The notes beneath the pieces are model-generated. The model saw nothing but the letters and a program-made list of their open reading frames with translations. It was not told where the DNA came from and did not search any database. This document shows, piece by piece, positions 40,110-49,244 of a stretch of 64,000 bases of DNA; position 1 is the first letter of the stretch, and each line of letters starts with the position of its first letter. This stretch comes from Lysobacter arenosi. GTDB lineage: Bacteria > Pseudomonadota > Gammaproteobacteria > Xanthomonadales > Xanthomonadaceae. The stretch lies in the NCBI RefSeq assembly GCF_016613475.2, contig NZ_CP071517.1, forward strand, positions 62,001-126,000, given 5' to 3'. A program made the translations under genes and the position numbers.

Positions 40110-40895
40110 ATGCAACGCCTGATGCTCGCTGCTGTCCTGTCGCTTTGCTCGCTGCCTGCCATGGCAGCGATGGTCGAGAAGCCGGTTGACTGGACGATCG
40201 GCAAGGACACGTTCACCGGTGTCCTCGTCTACGACGGCACCAACGCGATCAAGCGCCCGGGCCTGGTGATGGTGCCGAACTGGAAAGGCATCAATCCGGC
40301 CGCGATAGAAAAGGCCAGGCAGATCGCCGGCGACGATTACGTCGTGCTGGTGGCCGACGTCTACGGCAGCAAGATCCGGCCGACGACCGATGAAGAGGCG
40401 GGCAAGGTTGCCGGACCGCTGCGGGAGGATCGTGCGACGTTGCGCGCACGGGCCGAGAAGTCGGTCGCAGTGTTGAAGGAGCAGGCCGGAAAGGTCCCGC
40501 TCGATGCAACGCGGATCGGTGCGCTCGGCTTCTGCTTCGGCGGCACGACCGCGCTCGAACTGGTGCGCGGCGGCGACGAGCTGGCCGGCGTGGTCAGTCT
40601 GCACGGCGCGCTTGCCACGCCGGTGCCGACGAAGGATGACGGTGCGCGCACGCCGGTGCTGGTGCTCAATGGCGCCGACGACCGCAGCGTCACCGACGAG
40701 GACATCGCCGCATTCGAGAAGGAGATGGATGCGGCCGGCGCCGACTGGCAGTTCGTCAATTTCAGCGGCGCGGTGCACTGCTTTGCCGAGCCCGAAGCGA
40801 ACAATCCGCCGGGCTGCGCCTACAACGAGCGCGCCGCCAAGCGCGCCTACGAGATGATGTTCGACTTCTTCCGCGAGCGCTTCGCCGCGAAATGA
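40110..40895 (+). CDS. Exported dienelactone hydrolase family protein
   Basis: A 261-residue alpha/beta hydrolase with a signal peptide (about 1-20, LSLCSLPAMAA), so periplasmic or secreted. The nucleophile is a cysteine in GALGFCFGG, as in dienelactone hydrolases; Asp is in LVLNGADDRSVTD and His in FSGAVHCFAEPEANN. Substrate unknown. The gene stands alone after murD2 (103-bp gap) and is convergent with ispB. Confidence 0.87.
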   Translation: MQRLMLAAVLSLCSLPAMAAMVEKPVDWTIGKDTFTGVLVYDGTNAIKRPGLVMVPNWKGINPAAIEKARQIAGDDYVVLVADVYGSKIRPTTDEEAGKVAGPLREDRATLRARAEKSVAVLKEQAGKVPLDATRIGALGFCFGGTTALELVRGGDELAGVVSLHGALATPVPTKDDGARTPVLVLNGADDRSVTDEDIAAFEKEMDAAGADWQFVNFSGAVHCFAEPEANNPPGCAYNERAAKRAYEMMFDFFRERFAAK

Positions 40896-40905
40896 CGCCG
40901 CGCGG

Positions 40906-41919
40906 TCAGTGGTCGCGGCTGACCGCGTACCGCGCCAATCCGCGCAGCGCTGCCGTGTAGTCGTTGTCTTCCAGGCCGTCGAGCGCACGCTCGGCGGCCT
41001 GCGCGTATTCGCTGGCGCGGCGGCGGCTGTAGTCGAGGCCGCCGGTGGCGTGGATCGCTGCCAGAACCTGCGGCAGTGCACCGGTATCGCCCTGTTCGAT
41101 GGCGGCGCGCAGCAACGCCCGCGTCGCCTCGTCGCTGTGGGCGATGGCGTGGATCAGCGGCAGCGTTGCCTTGCCCTCGGCCAGGTCGTCGCCGAGGTTC
41201 TTGCCCAGGGTCTGCGCATCGGAGGCGTAGTCGAGCACGTCGTCGGCAATCTGGAAGGCATAGCCCAGGTTGAGGCCGTAGTCGTGCATGGCATCGCAGG
41301 TCGCCTCGTCGGCGTCGCAGAGCAGCGCGCCGAGCCGCGTCGCTGCGGCGAACAGCACCGCCGTCTTGCGCTCGATCACGCGCAGGTAGGCGGCTTCGTC
41401 GGTGTCGGGGTTGCGCACGTGCAGCAGTTGCAGCACCTCGCCTTCGGCGATGCGATTGGTGGTGTCGGCGAGGATCTGCATGACCGGCATGCGCTCCAGC
41501 TCGACCATCAGCTGGAAGCTGCGCGAATACAGGAAGTCGCCGACCAGCACGCTGGCGGCATTGCCCCACACCGCATTGGCGGTGCGACGGCCACGGCGCA
41601 GGTCCGACTCGTCGACCACGTCGTCGTGCAGCAGCGTCGCGGTATGGATGAACTCGACCACGGCCGCCAGCTGGTGCGCGTCGGCGCCGATGCCCTCGCC
41701 ATTGCGACCGCCCAGGGCGCCCGTGGCGAGCAATAGCAGCATCGGCCGCAGGCGCTTCCCGCCCGCGCCAACGATGTATTCGGCGACCTGGTTGATCAGG
41801 ACCACGTCCGAGGCGAGCCGGCGCCGGATCAGCGCATCGACGGCCGCCATGTCCTCGCGGGCCAGGGCCTGGATGGCGACCAGGTCGGGGACGGCCAGGA
41901 GCGTGGGGCTGGATTGCAT
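40906..41919 (-). CDS. ispB: Octaprenyl-type polyprenyl diphosphate synthase
   Basis: Elongates FPP with isopentenyl diphosphate to the quinone side chain. The 337-residue product has both aspartate-rich motifs, LLHDDVVDESDLRRG and QIADDVLDYASD, plus GGKRLRPMLLLL and GNAASVLVGDFLYSRSF. Length and sequence match IspB. The exact chain length cannot be read from sequence alone. It is convergent with the dienelactone-hydrolase gene, 10 bp apart. Confidence 0.92.
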   Translation of the reverse strand: MQSSPTLLAVPDLVAIQALAREDMAAVDALIRRRLASDVVLINQVAEYIVGAGGKRLRPMLLLLATGALGGRNGEGIGADAHQLAAVVEFIHTATLLHDDVVDESDLRRGRRTANAVWGNAASVLVGDFLYSRSFQLMVELERMPVMQILADTTNRIAEGEVLQLLHVRNPDTDEAAYLRVIERKTAVLFAAATRLGALLCDADEATCDAMHDYGLNLGYAFQIADDVLDYASDAQTLGKNLGDDLAEGKATLPLIHAIAHSDEATRALLRAAIEQGDTGALPQVLAAIHATGGLDYSRRRASEYAQAAERALDGLEDNDYTAALRGLARYAVSRDH

Positions 41920-42139
41920 GGGCGGACCGCGTCAGTTGGGCCTGGGATTATAAGGGGCGGGTCGCAAATTCCGTGGTCACGCGGGCGTGATGGGCGGGCT
42001 TGCCGCCCCCGTCGGGCATTGGGCCGATGCGGATATTCAGACGATTCTGATGTCCGACCCCGGTCGGCGTGCCCAAGCTGGGCGCCTTCTGTGATGTGAC
42101 AGCTGTCGCTTTGACGGCCAGACCGGGAGGGGTTTCGCG

Positions 42140-42493
42140 ATGCAGGATTTCAATTGTGACGTGGCGTTGGGGCTGTCCGTGCCGGGTGCCATGCCGCCAG
42201 GTGCGGGAACGGGGGCGCCTGTTGCGTTGCCGGTCTGGCCGGGGCGGCGGTTCGTTGACCTGGTCAGCGACAGCCTGCGCGACGTTGCCGGACGCGATTG
42301 CGATGCGCTGTACCAGTTGATGGCCAACGCGATCGTGCAGCACCTGGCGGCAGAAGTGCAGGGCGATGACGCCAGGCGCCTGGCCGAAGAGGCGATGGAT
42401 CGTGTGCTGAGCCTGGTGTCGAAGGATCTGCAACGCCAGATCGCCGGTGCGAGGCAGGCTGCGGAGCCCAGGCACTTCGTCCGCGGTGCCTGA
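42140..42493 (+). CDS. Hypothetical protein
   Basis: A 117-residue soluble protein that I do not recognise. Residues 1-35 are Pro/Gly-rich; the rest looks helical (FVDLVSDSLRDVAGRDCDALYQLMANAIVQHLAAE). A GGGAGGGG ribosome site lies upstream of the ATG. The ORF is preceded by a gap of about 220 bp. It lies 95 bp before the DUF5076 gene and may be co-transcribed with it. Codon use looks like the neighbours. Confidence 0.6.
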   Translation: MQDFNCDVALGLSVPGAMPPGAGTGAPVALPVWPGRRFVDLVSDSLRDVAGRDCDALYQLMANAIVQHLAAEVQGDDARRLAEEAMDRVLSLVSKDLQRQIAGARQAAEPRHFVRGA

Positions 42494-42588
42494 CAGCCTG
42501 GGCACGGCAGCAACGCTATTGGGATGGCGGGCCGGATTCTTGCTCCGGCCTGGCAACGATCGCTATTTTCTCGACGCTTGAGGCAGCC

Positions 42589-42918
42589 ATGGAAGAGGTC
42601 AGGACGATCACGACAACCGGCCAGGAGAGCCTCGTCGAGGCTCTCGCCATGCCCAAAGGGGTCGAGGCCGACCCCGCTTCGTTCGAGATTCTTCGCTTGT
42701 GGGTGGCCAATGGCCGCCTGTCCATGAACCTGCGCCACGATATCGAGGGCGAAGCGGAGGATTTCGGGATCCTGCTGGCCGACCTTTTCAGCCACGCCTG
42801 CTGCAAGTACGCCCAGCGCAGTGGTCGGTCCCTTATGGAATGCCGGGAAGGGATGCTGCTGGGATTTCTCCAGCACACCCACGCCCGCATCCGCTGCGGC
42901 GGCCTGACCGGGCACTGA
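42589..42918 (+). CDS. DUF5076 domain-containing protein
   Basis: A 109-residue soluble protein. The central part (FEILRLWVANGRLSMNLRHDIEGEAEDFGILLADLFSHACCKYAQ) matches the DUF5076 pattern of an LRLWVA strand followed by GILLAD and an amphipathic helix. Function is unknown. It lies upstream of ssb with a gap of about 208 bp. Confidence 0.72.
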   Translation: MEEVRTITTTGQESLVEALAMPKGVEADPASFEILRLWVANGRLSMNLRHDIEGEAEDFGILLADLFSHACCKYAQRSGRSLMECREGMLLGFLQHTHARIRCGGLTGH

Positions 42919-43027
42919 CGCCCCGGACGCGGCTCCCGGGCGGCGCGGGTATGGCCACCCTCCTGACCCGGCCCCGGCTGGCCACGGCGAGGGCGCTGCT
43001 GCGCTCGGGACCCCTCGGGCAGACTGC

Positions 43028-43033
43028 TATGAT
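43028..43033 (+). promoter_or_regulatory. Possible -10 element upstream of ssb
   Basis: TATGAT lies 94 bp before the ssb start codon in an otherwise GC-rich gap. No clear -35 partner is seen, so this is a weak call. Confidence 0.3.
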
Positions 43034-43126
43034 GGCCAACGTTCCGGCGGCGCCCGACCCTCGTGGGTGGCGACAGCCGGCGCAACCTATTGATTGAACA
43101 TTCCATACGAGAGGGCACGCATACCC

Positions 43127-43639
43127 ATGGCACGTGGCATCAACAAGGTGATCCTGGTCGGCAATCTCGGTGACGATCCGGAAACCAAGTACACCCAGGG
43201 CGGCATGGCCGTGACGAAGGCCCGCCTGGCCACCACCAGCGTGCGCAAGGACCGTGAGGGCAACACCCAGGAGCGCACCGAATGGCACCGGGTGACCTTC
43301 TTCGGAAAGCTTGGCGAGATCGCCGGCGAGTACCTGCGCAAGGGTAGCCAGGTCTACGTCGAAGGCTCGATCCGCTACGACAAGTACACCGGCCAGGACG
43401 GTGTCGAGCGTTACTCCACCGACATCATTGCCGACGAGATGCAGATGCTCGGTGGCCGTGGTGAAGGCGGCGGTGGCGGCGGTGGTGCCGGCCGCGGTGA
43501 GTTCCGCGGTGGCGGCGATCGCAGCGAGCGTCCGGCCCGCGCGCCGGCGCGGCAGGAATCGGCACCGCGTCGCGAGGCGCCGGCCGCCAAGTCCAACGAC
43601 TTCGCCGATGATTTCGCCGACGACGATATCCCGTTCTGA
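43127..43639 (+). CDS. ssb: Single-stranded DNA-binding protein
   Basis: Binds single-stranded DNA in replication, repair and recombination. The 170-residue product has the SSB OB-fold start [49 protein letters not shown] and [27 protein letters not shown] Gly/Arg-rich linker follows, and the conserved acidic tail [10 protein letters not shown] recruits partner proteins. The ATG at 43127 is chosen; the longer frame to 43094 has no homology. Confidence 0.96.
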   Translation: MARGINKVILVGNLGDDPETKYTQGGMAVTKARLATTSVRKDREGNTQERTEWHRVTFFGKLGEIAGEYLRKGSQVYVEGSIRYDKYTGQDGVERYSTDIIADEMQMLGGRGEGGGGGGGAGRGEFRGGGDRSERPARAPARQESAPRREAPAAKSNDFADDFADDDIPF

Positions 43640-43692
43640 GCCGGGCCGGTCTTGACCTAGTACCCTCTGCAGTTCGACATGGAGTTCCTGTA

Positions 43693-44745
43693 GTGCCCAC
43701 CTGGCTTGTAACCGGCGGCGCCGGTTTTATTGGCGGAAATTTCGTTCTTGAGGCAGTGAGGCAGGGCATCCGGGTCGTAAACCTGGATGTTCTGACGTAT
43801 GCCGGCAACCTGGATACCCTCAAGTCCATCCAGGGCGATGCCAATCACGTCTTCGTGCAGGGCGACATCGGCGACGCAGGGCTGGTCGAAAGCCTGCTGA
43901 GCGAGCATCGTCCCGATGCCGTCATCAACTTTGCCGCCGAAAGCCACGTTGATCGTTCCATCGACGGCCCCGCGGCATTCGTGCAGACCAATGTCGTGGG
44001 CACGCTTGCGTTGCTCGAGAAGGTGCGCGACTACTGGAAGACACTGAGCGGCGCGGCCAGCGATACGTTCCGCTTCCTGCACGTCTCGACCGACGAGGTC
44101 TATGGAACGCTGGGCGAGACCGGCAAGTTCACCGAGCAGACACCGTTTGCGCCCAACTCGCCCTACTCGGCGTCGAAGGCCGCGTCAGACCACCTGGTGC
44201 GCGCCTTCCACCACACTTACGGCCTGCCGGTCCTGACGACCAACTGCTCGAACAACTACGGTCCTTACCAGTTCCCCGAGAAGCTTATTCCGCTGGTGAT
44301 CGCCAAGGCGCTCGCCGGCGAGTCGCTGCCGGTCTACGGCGACGGACGCAACGTGCGCGACTGGCTGTTCGTCACGGATCACTGCGCGGCGATCCGCCGC
44401 GTGCTGGAAGCCGGTCGCATTGGCGAAACCTACAACGTCGGCGGTGATGCCGAGCGCGAGAACATCGTCGTCGTCAAGACGATCTGCAAGCTGCTCGACG
44501 AGCGCAACCCGCTGGCCGATGGCCGCAGCCGCGAGACGCTGATCAAGTTCGTGCCGGATCGCCCGGGCCATGATCGCCGCTATGCGATCGACGCGTCCAA
44601 GCTGCATTCCGAACTGGGCTGGTATCCGACGGTGACGTTCGAACAGGGCATGGCGCAAACAGTCGAGTGGTACCTGCAGAACCAGCCATGGGTCAGTCGC
44701 GTGCTGGACGGCAGCTATCGCCTCGAACGAATCGGCCAGGCCTGA
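43693..44745 (+). CDS. rfbB: dTDP-glucose 4,6-dehydratase
   Basis: Second step of dTDP-L-rhamnose synthesis. The 350-residue SDR enzyme has the NAD motif [35 protein letters not shown] and the YxxxK pair as [16 protein letters not shown] at 43693 is the start. It opens a four-gene unit in the order rfbB-rfbA-rfbC-rfbD (rmlBACD), typical of Xanthomonas. The product feeds rhamnose into lipopolysaccharide or exopolysaccharide. Confidence 0.95.
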   Translation: MPTWLVTGGAGFIGGNFVLEAVRQGIRVVNLDVLTYAGNLDTLKSIQGDANHVFVQGDIGDAGLVESLLSEHRPDAVINFAAESHVDRSIDGPAAFVQTNVVGTLALLEKVRDYWKTLSGAASDTFRFLHVSTDEVYGTLGETGKFTEQTPFAPNSPYSASKAASDHLVRAFHHTYGLPVLTTNCSNNYGPYQFPEKLIPLVIAKALAGESLPVYGDGRNVRDWLFVTDHCAAIRRVLEAGRIGETYNVGGDAERENIVVVKTICKLLDERNPLADGRSRETLIKFVPDRPGHDRRYAIDASKLHSELGWYPTVTFEQGMAQTVEWYLQNQPWVSRVLDGSYRLERIGQA

Positions 44746-44755
44746 GGAATCAGAC

Positions 44756-45640
44756 ATGAACCGCAAGGGCATCATCCTGGCCGGAGGCTCGGGAACCCGG
44801 CTATATCCGATCACCCAGGGCATCAGCAAGCAGCTGCTGCCGGTATACGACAAGCCGATGATCTACTACCCGCTCAGCGTGCTGATGCTGGCGGGTATCC
44901 GCGAAGTACTCATCATCAATACCCCGCACGAGCAGGCGTTGTTCCGCAGCCTCCTTGGTGATGGTTCGCAGTGGGGCATGCAGATCGAGTACGCAGTGCA
45001 GCCCAGTCCGGACGGGCTGGCGCAGGCTTACCTGATCGGGCGGGATTTCGTGGCGGGCCATCCCAGCTGCCTGGTGCTCGGTGACAATATTTTCCATGGT
45101 CCCGGCCTGACGGCGATGCTCAAGCGCGCCCATGAAAGGGAGCGGGGTGCCACCGTGTTCGGATACTGGGTCAGCGATCCGGAACGCTATGGCGTGGCCG
45201 AATTTGACCAGTCCGGCAAGGTCATCGGTCTCGTCGAAAAGCCTGCACAACCCAAGTCCAATTACGCCGTGACCGGCATGTATTTCTACGATGGGCGAGC
45301 CTGCGATTTCGCATCCGAGCTCAAGCCGTCCGCGCGCAACGAGCTGGAGATCACCGACCTCAATCGCATGTATCTCGAGGACGACTCGCTGCACGTGGAG
45401 CTGCTGGGCCGAGGTTATGCATGGCTCGACACCGGTACGCACCAGTCGCTGCTGGAAGCTTCCAATTACATCGGCACGATCGAGGCGCGGCAGGGGTTGC
45501 GTGTGTGCTGCCCGGAAGAAATTGCCTGGCACAATGGCTGGATCGACGCCGATCGTCTGAGCGAACTGGCGGCGCCCCTGTCCAAGAATGGCTACGGCCA
45601 GTACCTGCTCAGCCTGGCCAAACGTGGTCATGTTCCGTGA
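44756..45640 (+). CDS. rfbA: Glucose-1-phosphate thymidylyltransferase
   Basis: First step of the pathway, making dTDP-glucose. The 294-residue product has the nucleotidyltransferase motif [43 protein letters not shown] and [17 protein letters not shown]. It starts 10 bp after rfbB and its stop overlaps the rfbC start (GTGA). Confidence 0.96.
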   Translation: MNRKGIILAGGSGTRLYPITQGISKQLLPVYDKPMIYYPLSVLMLAGIREVLIINTPHEQALFRSLLGDGSQWGMQIEYAVQPSPDGLAQAYLIGRDFVAGHPSCLVLGDNIFHGPGLTAMLKRAHERERGATVFGYWVSDPERYGVAEFDQSGKVIGLVEKPAQPKSNYAVTGMYFYDGRACDFASELKPSARNELEITDLNRMYLEDDSLHVELLGRGYAWLDTGTHQSLLEASNYIGTIEARQGLRVCCPEEIAWHNGWIDADRLSELAAPLSKNGYGQYLLSLAKRGHVP

Positions 45641-46194
45641 AGATCGTTGAAACCGACTTGCCCGGGTGCCTGGTCGTCGAGCCGCGGGTGTTCGAGGACG
45701 ACCGGGGGTACTTCTTCGAATCGTTCAATGCGGACAAGTTCGCGGAACTGGGCCTCACGCCCAACTTCCTGCAGGGCAACGTCTCCTCGTCCAAGCGTGG
45801 CGTGCTCCGCGGTCTCCACTACCAGTGGCCAAACCCGCAGGGCAAGTTTGTTTCGGTGCTCGAGGGCGAGGTTTGGGACGTTGCCGTCGACATCCGCCGC
45901 GGCTCGCCCCATTTCGGTCGCTGGACTGCGGTGCTGCTCAGCGCGGCGAACATGCGCCACCTGTGGATCCCGGAGGGATTCGCACATGGTTTCGTTACGC
46001 TGAGCGAGCGTTCGGTCTTCACCTACCTGTGCACAGCCACCTACGACGCACAGGCCGACGCCAGCATCCGCTGGAACGACGCGAGTCTGGCGATCGACTG
46101 GCCGGTGACCGATGTATCGCTGTCGGCCAAGGATGCACGGGCTCCATTCCTTGATGAGATTGCCGAGGATCGCCTGCCGGTCTACGTGCCATGA
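45637..46194 (+). CDS. rfbC: dTDP-4-dehydrorhamnose 3,5-epimerase
   Basis: Third step, epimerising C3 and C5. The 185-residue cupin has [31 protein letters not shown] (with the catalytic His), [18 protein letters not shown] and [14 protein letters not shown]. The GTG at 45637 overlaps the rfbA stop, and its own stop overlaps the rfbD start. Confidence 0.96.
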   Translation: MKIVETDLPGCLVVEPRVFEDDRGYFFESFNADKFAELGLTPNFLQGNVSSSKRGVLRGLHYQWPNPQGKFVSVLEGEVWDVAVDIRRGSPHFGRWTAVLLSAANMRHLWIPEGFAHGFVTLSERSVFTYLCTATYDAQADASIRWNDASLAIDWPVTDVSLSAKDARAPFLDEIAEDRLPVYVP

Positions 46195-47084
46195 AGATGC
46201 TCGTGCCTGGCGCGAACGGTCAGGTAGGGCATGCATTACTGCGCAGCCTGGCGACGCTTGGCGAGGTCGCCGCGACGACGCGTAGTGGCCGGTTGGAGGA
46301 TGGCACTGGCTGCGAGAAGTTTGACCTGGCCGACCTTGACGCAATCGCGTCGCTGCTGGATCGCACGCGCCCCGATGTCGTCGTCAACGCCGCGGCCTAC
46401 ACTGCGGTCGACCGCGCCGAGGACGACATCGAAGCCGCTTTCCGGACCAATGCCGAAGGACCTCGCCGGCTCGCGGTGGAGTGCGCCGCGCGCGGCATCT
46501 CACTGGTGCACTACTCGACCGACTACGTCTTCGACGGGCAGGGAAGCCGCCCGTACCGGGAAGACGATGCAACCGCTCCCATCGGTGTCTATGGCCACAG
46601 CAAGCTGGCCGGCGAACAGGCGATTGCCGACAGCGGCGCGCGTCACCTGATCCTGCGCACGGCGTGGGTCTATGGCCTGCACGGTGCCAACTTCCTGCGC
46701 ACGATGCTGCGTGTCGGCGCCGAGCGCGACGAACTGCGCGTGGTCGCCGACCAGCGTGGCACGCCAACGCCGGCCTGGCTGATTGCCGACGCAACCGCCG
46801 ACATCCTGCGCAATGGCTTCCCGGAATCGGGCATCGTCCACCTCGTCGCCGACGGGGAAACCACGTGGCATGGCTTTGCCGAGGCGATCTTCGACGAGGC
46901 CATGTCGGCCGGCCTGATTTCGCGGCGTCCGGTTGTGACGGCCATCACGACTGCAGACTACCCGACGCGCGCCAGCCGCCCGGCCTATTCCGTGCTCGAT
47001 ACCACCCGGCTGCAGCAGCAATTCGGCATCGAACCGCCCTCGTGGCGCCAAGCGCTGCAAACCCTCGCTGCCGCAAGGACATAA
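46191..47084 (+). CDS. rfbD: dTDP-4-dehydrorhamnose reductase
   Basis: Last step, NADPH-dependent reduction to dTDP-L-rhamnose. The 297-residue product has VPGANGQVGHALLRSL (Rossmann), NAAAYTAVDRAEDD, YSTDYVFDGQGSRPYRED and YGHSKLAGEQAI (YxxxK). Its ATG overlaps the rfbC stop. It closes the rhamnose operon. Confidence 0.95.
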   Translation: MKMLVPGANGQVGHALLRSLATLGEVAATTRSGRLEDGTGCEKFDLADLDAIASLLDRTRPDVVVNAAAYTAVDRAEDDIEAAFRTNAEGPRRLAVECAARGISLVHYSTDYVFDGQGSRPYREDDATAPIGVYGHSKLAGEQAIADSGARHLILRTAWVYGLHGANFLRTMLRVGAERDELRVVADQRGTPTPAWLIADATADILRNGFPESGIVHLVADGETTWHGFAEAIFDEAMSAGLISRRPVVTAITTADYPTRASRPAYSVLDTTRLQQQFGIEPPSWRQALQTLAAART

Positions 47085-47182
47085 TTTCCCGGTGGAGCCG
47101 TGAACCCGGGATCGGGTAGGCTCCTTTTGCGCGCCTTGGGGACCAGCCGGTCGGGGTGCGCCAACGACCTTGGGGAAGGAAA

Positions 47183-49177
47183 ATGAAGCGAGTTGCATTG
47201 CTGGCAGCGCTGGTTGCGCTGATGCCGGTCGCGCCTGTGATGGCCGCCGATGGCGGGATCGACGTTGGCGACTACGTCAAGAAGGACGAGTTCACCGACG
47301 TGAAACTCTCGCCCGGTGGCGAGTACTACGCGGCAACCGTGCCGTTGGCTGACCGCACTGCACTGGCGGTCATCGAGCGCGGCACCAACAAGATCACCGG
47401 GTCGTTCAAGCTCGGGCGTAACGCGCACGTCGCCGACTTCGACTGGATCAGTCGCGATCGCCTGCTGATCAGCCTCTCCGACCGCTTCGGTGAGCTGGAG
47501 CAGCCGCTGATGACCGGCGAGCTGATCGCGATGAACGCCGACGGCAGCAAGACCGAGATGCTCGCCGGCTTCCGGGTCGACGATGGCGGCCTGGGCACGA
47601 CGATCAAACCCAAGAAGGGCAGCGACAGCATCGGCGCATTCCCGATCGCTGCACCGTACAAGGAAAGTCGAACCGCACTGGTCCAGGTCGTGCCGTTCAG
47701 TGCCGATCCGTATCCGGCGATCGAGAGCATCGATGTCTTCAGCGGCCGGCGCGCACGCGTTGCCGTTTCGCCGGTGCGGCGCGCCACCTTCTTCACCGAC
47801 AACCGTGGCGAGGTCCGCTTCGTCGCCGGGTCCGAGTCCGACAACGTCCGCAAGCTCTACTACCGTTCCGGTGAAGGCGACGGCTGGGCGCTGTTCGGCA
47901 TGGAGGACAGCAAGGGCCGCTTCGAATATCCGATCGGATTCTCCGCCGACGACAAAGTGGTCTACCTGATCGCCGAACAGCCCAAGGGACCCGACAAGAT
48001 CGTCGCGCTGGACCTTGCCAGCCGCGAACGCAAGATTGTGCTCGGGGATGACAACGTCGACCCGGAGCAGATCATCTACCGCAACGGCACGCGCATTCCG
48101 CTCGGCGCGTTCTTCATGGACGGCAAGCCGCGCACCGCCTTCATCGACGAGACGGTGCCGGAAGCCAAGCTTTACCACAGCCTGGAATCGGCGTTCGCCG
48201 GCAGCAGCGTCGAAATCACCTCGCAGACGTCCGATGGCAGCCTGGCGCTGATCCGCGTCTCCAGCGACCTCAATCCGGGTGACTTCTACCTGTTTGACAC
48301 CGTCAACAAGAAGGCGGCGCATGTGCTGGCGCGCCGGCAGTGGTTCGATCCCGACAAGATGTCGCCGATGCAGGCGGTCAAGCTGGCCGCGCGCGATGGC
48401 CTCGAGTTGCAGGGCTACCTGACCACGCCGCGGGGCAGCAGCGGCAAGGGCCTGCCGCTGGTGGTGATGCCGCACGGCGGTCCGTTTGGCATCCAGGATG
48501 CGTGGGGCTTCAACGACGAGGCGCAGATGCTGGCCGCCGCCGGCTACGCCGTGCTGCAGGTCAACTACCGTGGTTCCGGCGGATACGGCCTGGCCTTCAG
48601 GCAGGCCGGTGCGCAGGAGTGGGGCGGCACGATGCAGGACGATCTGACCGATGCCACGAAGTGGGCGATCGCGCAGGGCGTGGCCAACAAGGATCGCATC
48701 TGCCTTTACGGTGCCAGCTACGGCGGCTATGCCGCGCTGATGGGCGTGGCCAAGGAACCGACGCTGTACCGCTGCGCGGCGGGCTACGTGGGCGTGTACG
48801 ACCTTCCGAAGATGGTGGCCGACGACAAGCGCGTCCTCACCCGCTGGGGCAACTGGTCCATGGATTGGGTAGGCAAGCCGGCGGACCTGGGTGCGGTATC
48901 GCCCAACCGCATGGCGGACCGGATCAAGGTGCCGGTGTTCCTGGCCGCCGGTGGCGAGGACACGACCGCCCCGATCGAGCACAGCAAGATGATGGAACAG
49001 GCGCTGCGCAAGGCCGGCACGCCTGTCGAGTCACTGTACTTCGACACCGAAGGCCACGGCTTCTATCTGCCCGAGCACAAGAGCGAGTACTACACCCGCC
49101 TGCTGGCCTTCCTGTCGCGCAGCCTCGGCGGCGCGGTGGCGGCGACCGGCGCTGGCGACGCCAAGTCGGCGAAGTAA
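47183..49177 (+). CDS. S9 family prolyl-oligopeptidase-type peptidase
   Basis: Exported serine peptidase of 664 residues. A signal peptide (about 1-22, LMPVAPVMA) is followed by a beta-propeller region and a C-terminal alpha/beta hydrolase domain. The nucleophile is in LYGASYGGYAALMG, the acid in AAGGEDTTAPIEHS and the His in DTEGHGFYLPEH. MPHGGPFG and VNYRGSGGYG are typical of S9C acylaminoacyl-peptidase-like enzymes. A GGGAAGGA site precedes the ATG at 47183. Strong terminator downstream. Confidence 0.9.
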   Translation: MKRVALLAALVALMPVAPVMAADGGIDVGDYVKKDEFTDVKLSPGGEYYAATVPLADRTALAVIERGTNKITGSFKLGRNAHVADFDWISRDRLLISLSDRFGELEQPLMTGELIAMNADGSKTEMLAGFRVDDGGLGTTIKPKKGSDSIGAFPIAAPYKESRTALVQVVPFSADPYPAIESIDVFSGRRARVAVSPVRRATFFTDNRGEVRFVAGSESDNVRKLYYRSGEGDGWALFGMEDSKGRFEYPIGFSADDKVVYLIAEQPKGPDKIVALDLASRERKIVLGDDNVDPEQIIYRNGTRIPLGAFFMDGKPRTAFIDETVPEAKLYHSLESAFAGSSVEITSQTSDGSLALIRVSSDLNPGDFYLFDTVNKKAAHVLARRQWFDPDKMSPMQAVKLAARDGLELQGYLTTPRGSSGKGLPLVVMPHGGPFGIQDAWGFNDEAQMLAAAGYAVLQVNYRGSGGYGLAFRQAGAQEWGGTMQDDLTDATKWAIAQGVANKDRICLYGASYGGYAALMGVAKEPTLYRCAAGYVGVYDLPKMVADDKRVLTRWGNWSMDWVGKPADLGAVSPNRMADRIKVPVFLAAGGEDTTAPIEHSKMMEQALRKAGTPVESLYFDTEGHGFYLPEHKSEYYTRLLAFLSRSLGGAVAATGAGDAKSAK

Positions 49178-49188
49178 TCGCCGTAACG

Positions 49189-49217
49189 AAAGAGGGGCTG
49201 CATGGCAGCCCCTCTTT
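49189..49217. terminator. Bidirectional terminator between S9 peptidase and POT transporter
   Basis: A perfect 13-bp stem (AAAGAGGGGCTGC / GCAGCCCCTCTTT, three-base loop) ends in a T-rich arm on each strand. It lies between convergent genes. Confidence 0.88.
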
Positions 49218-49244
49218 CTATCTGGAAGTGTCGCAGGCGGACTG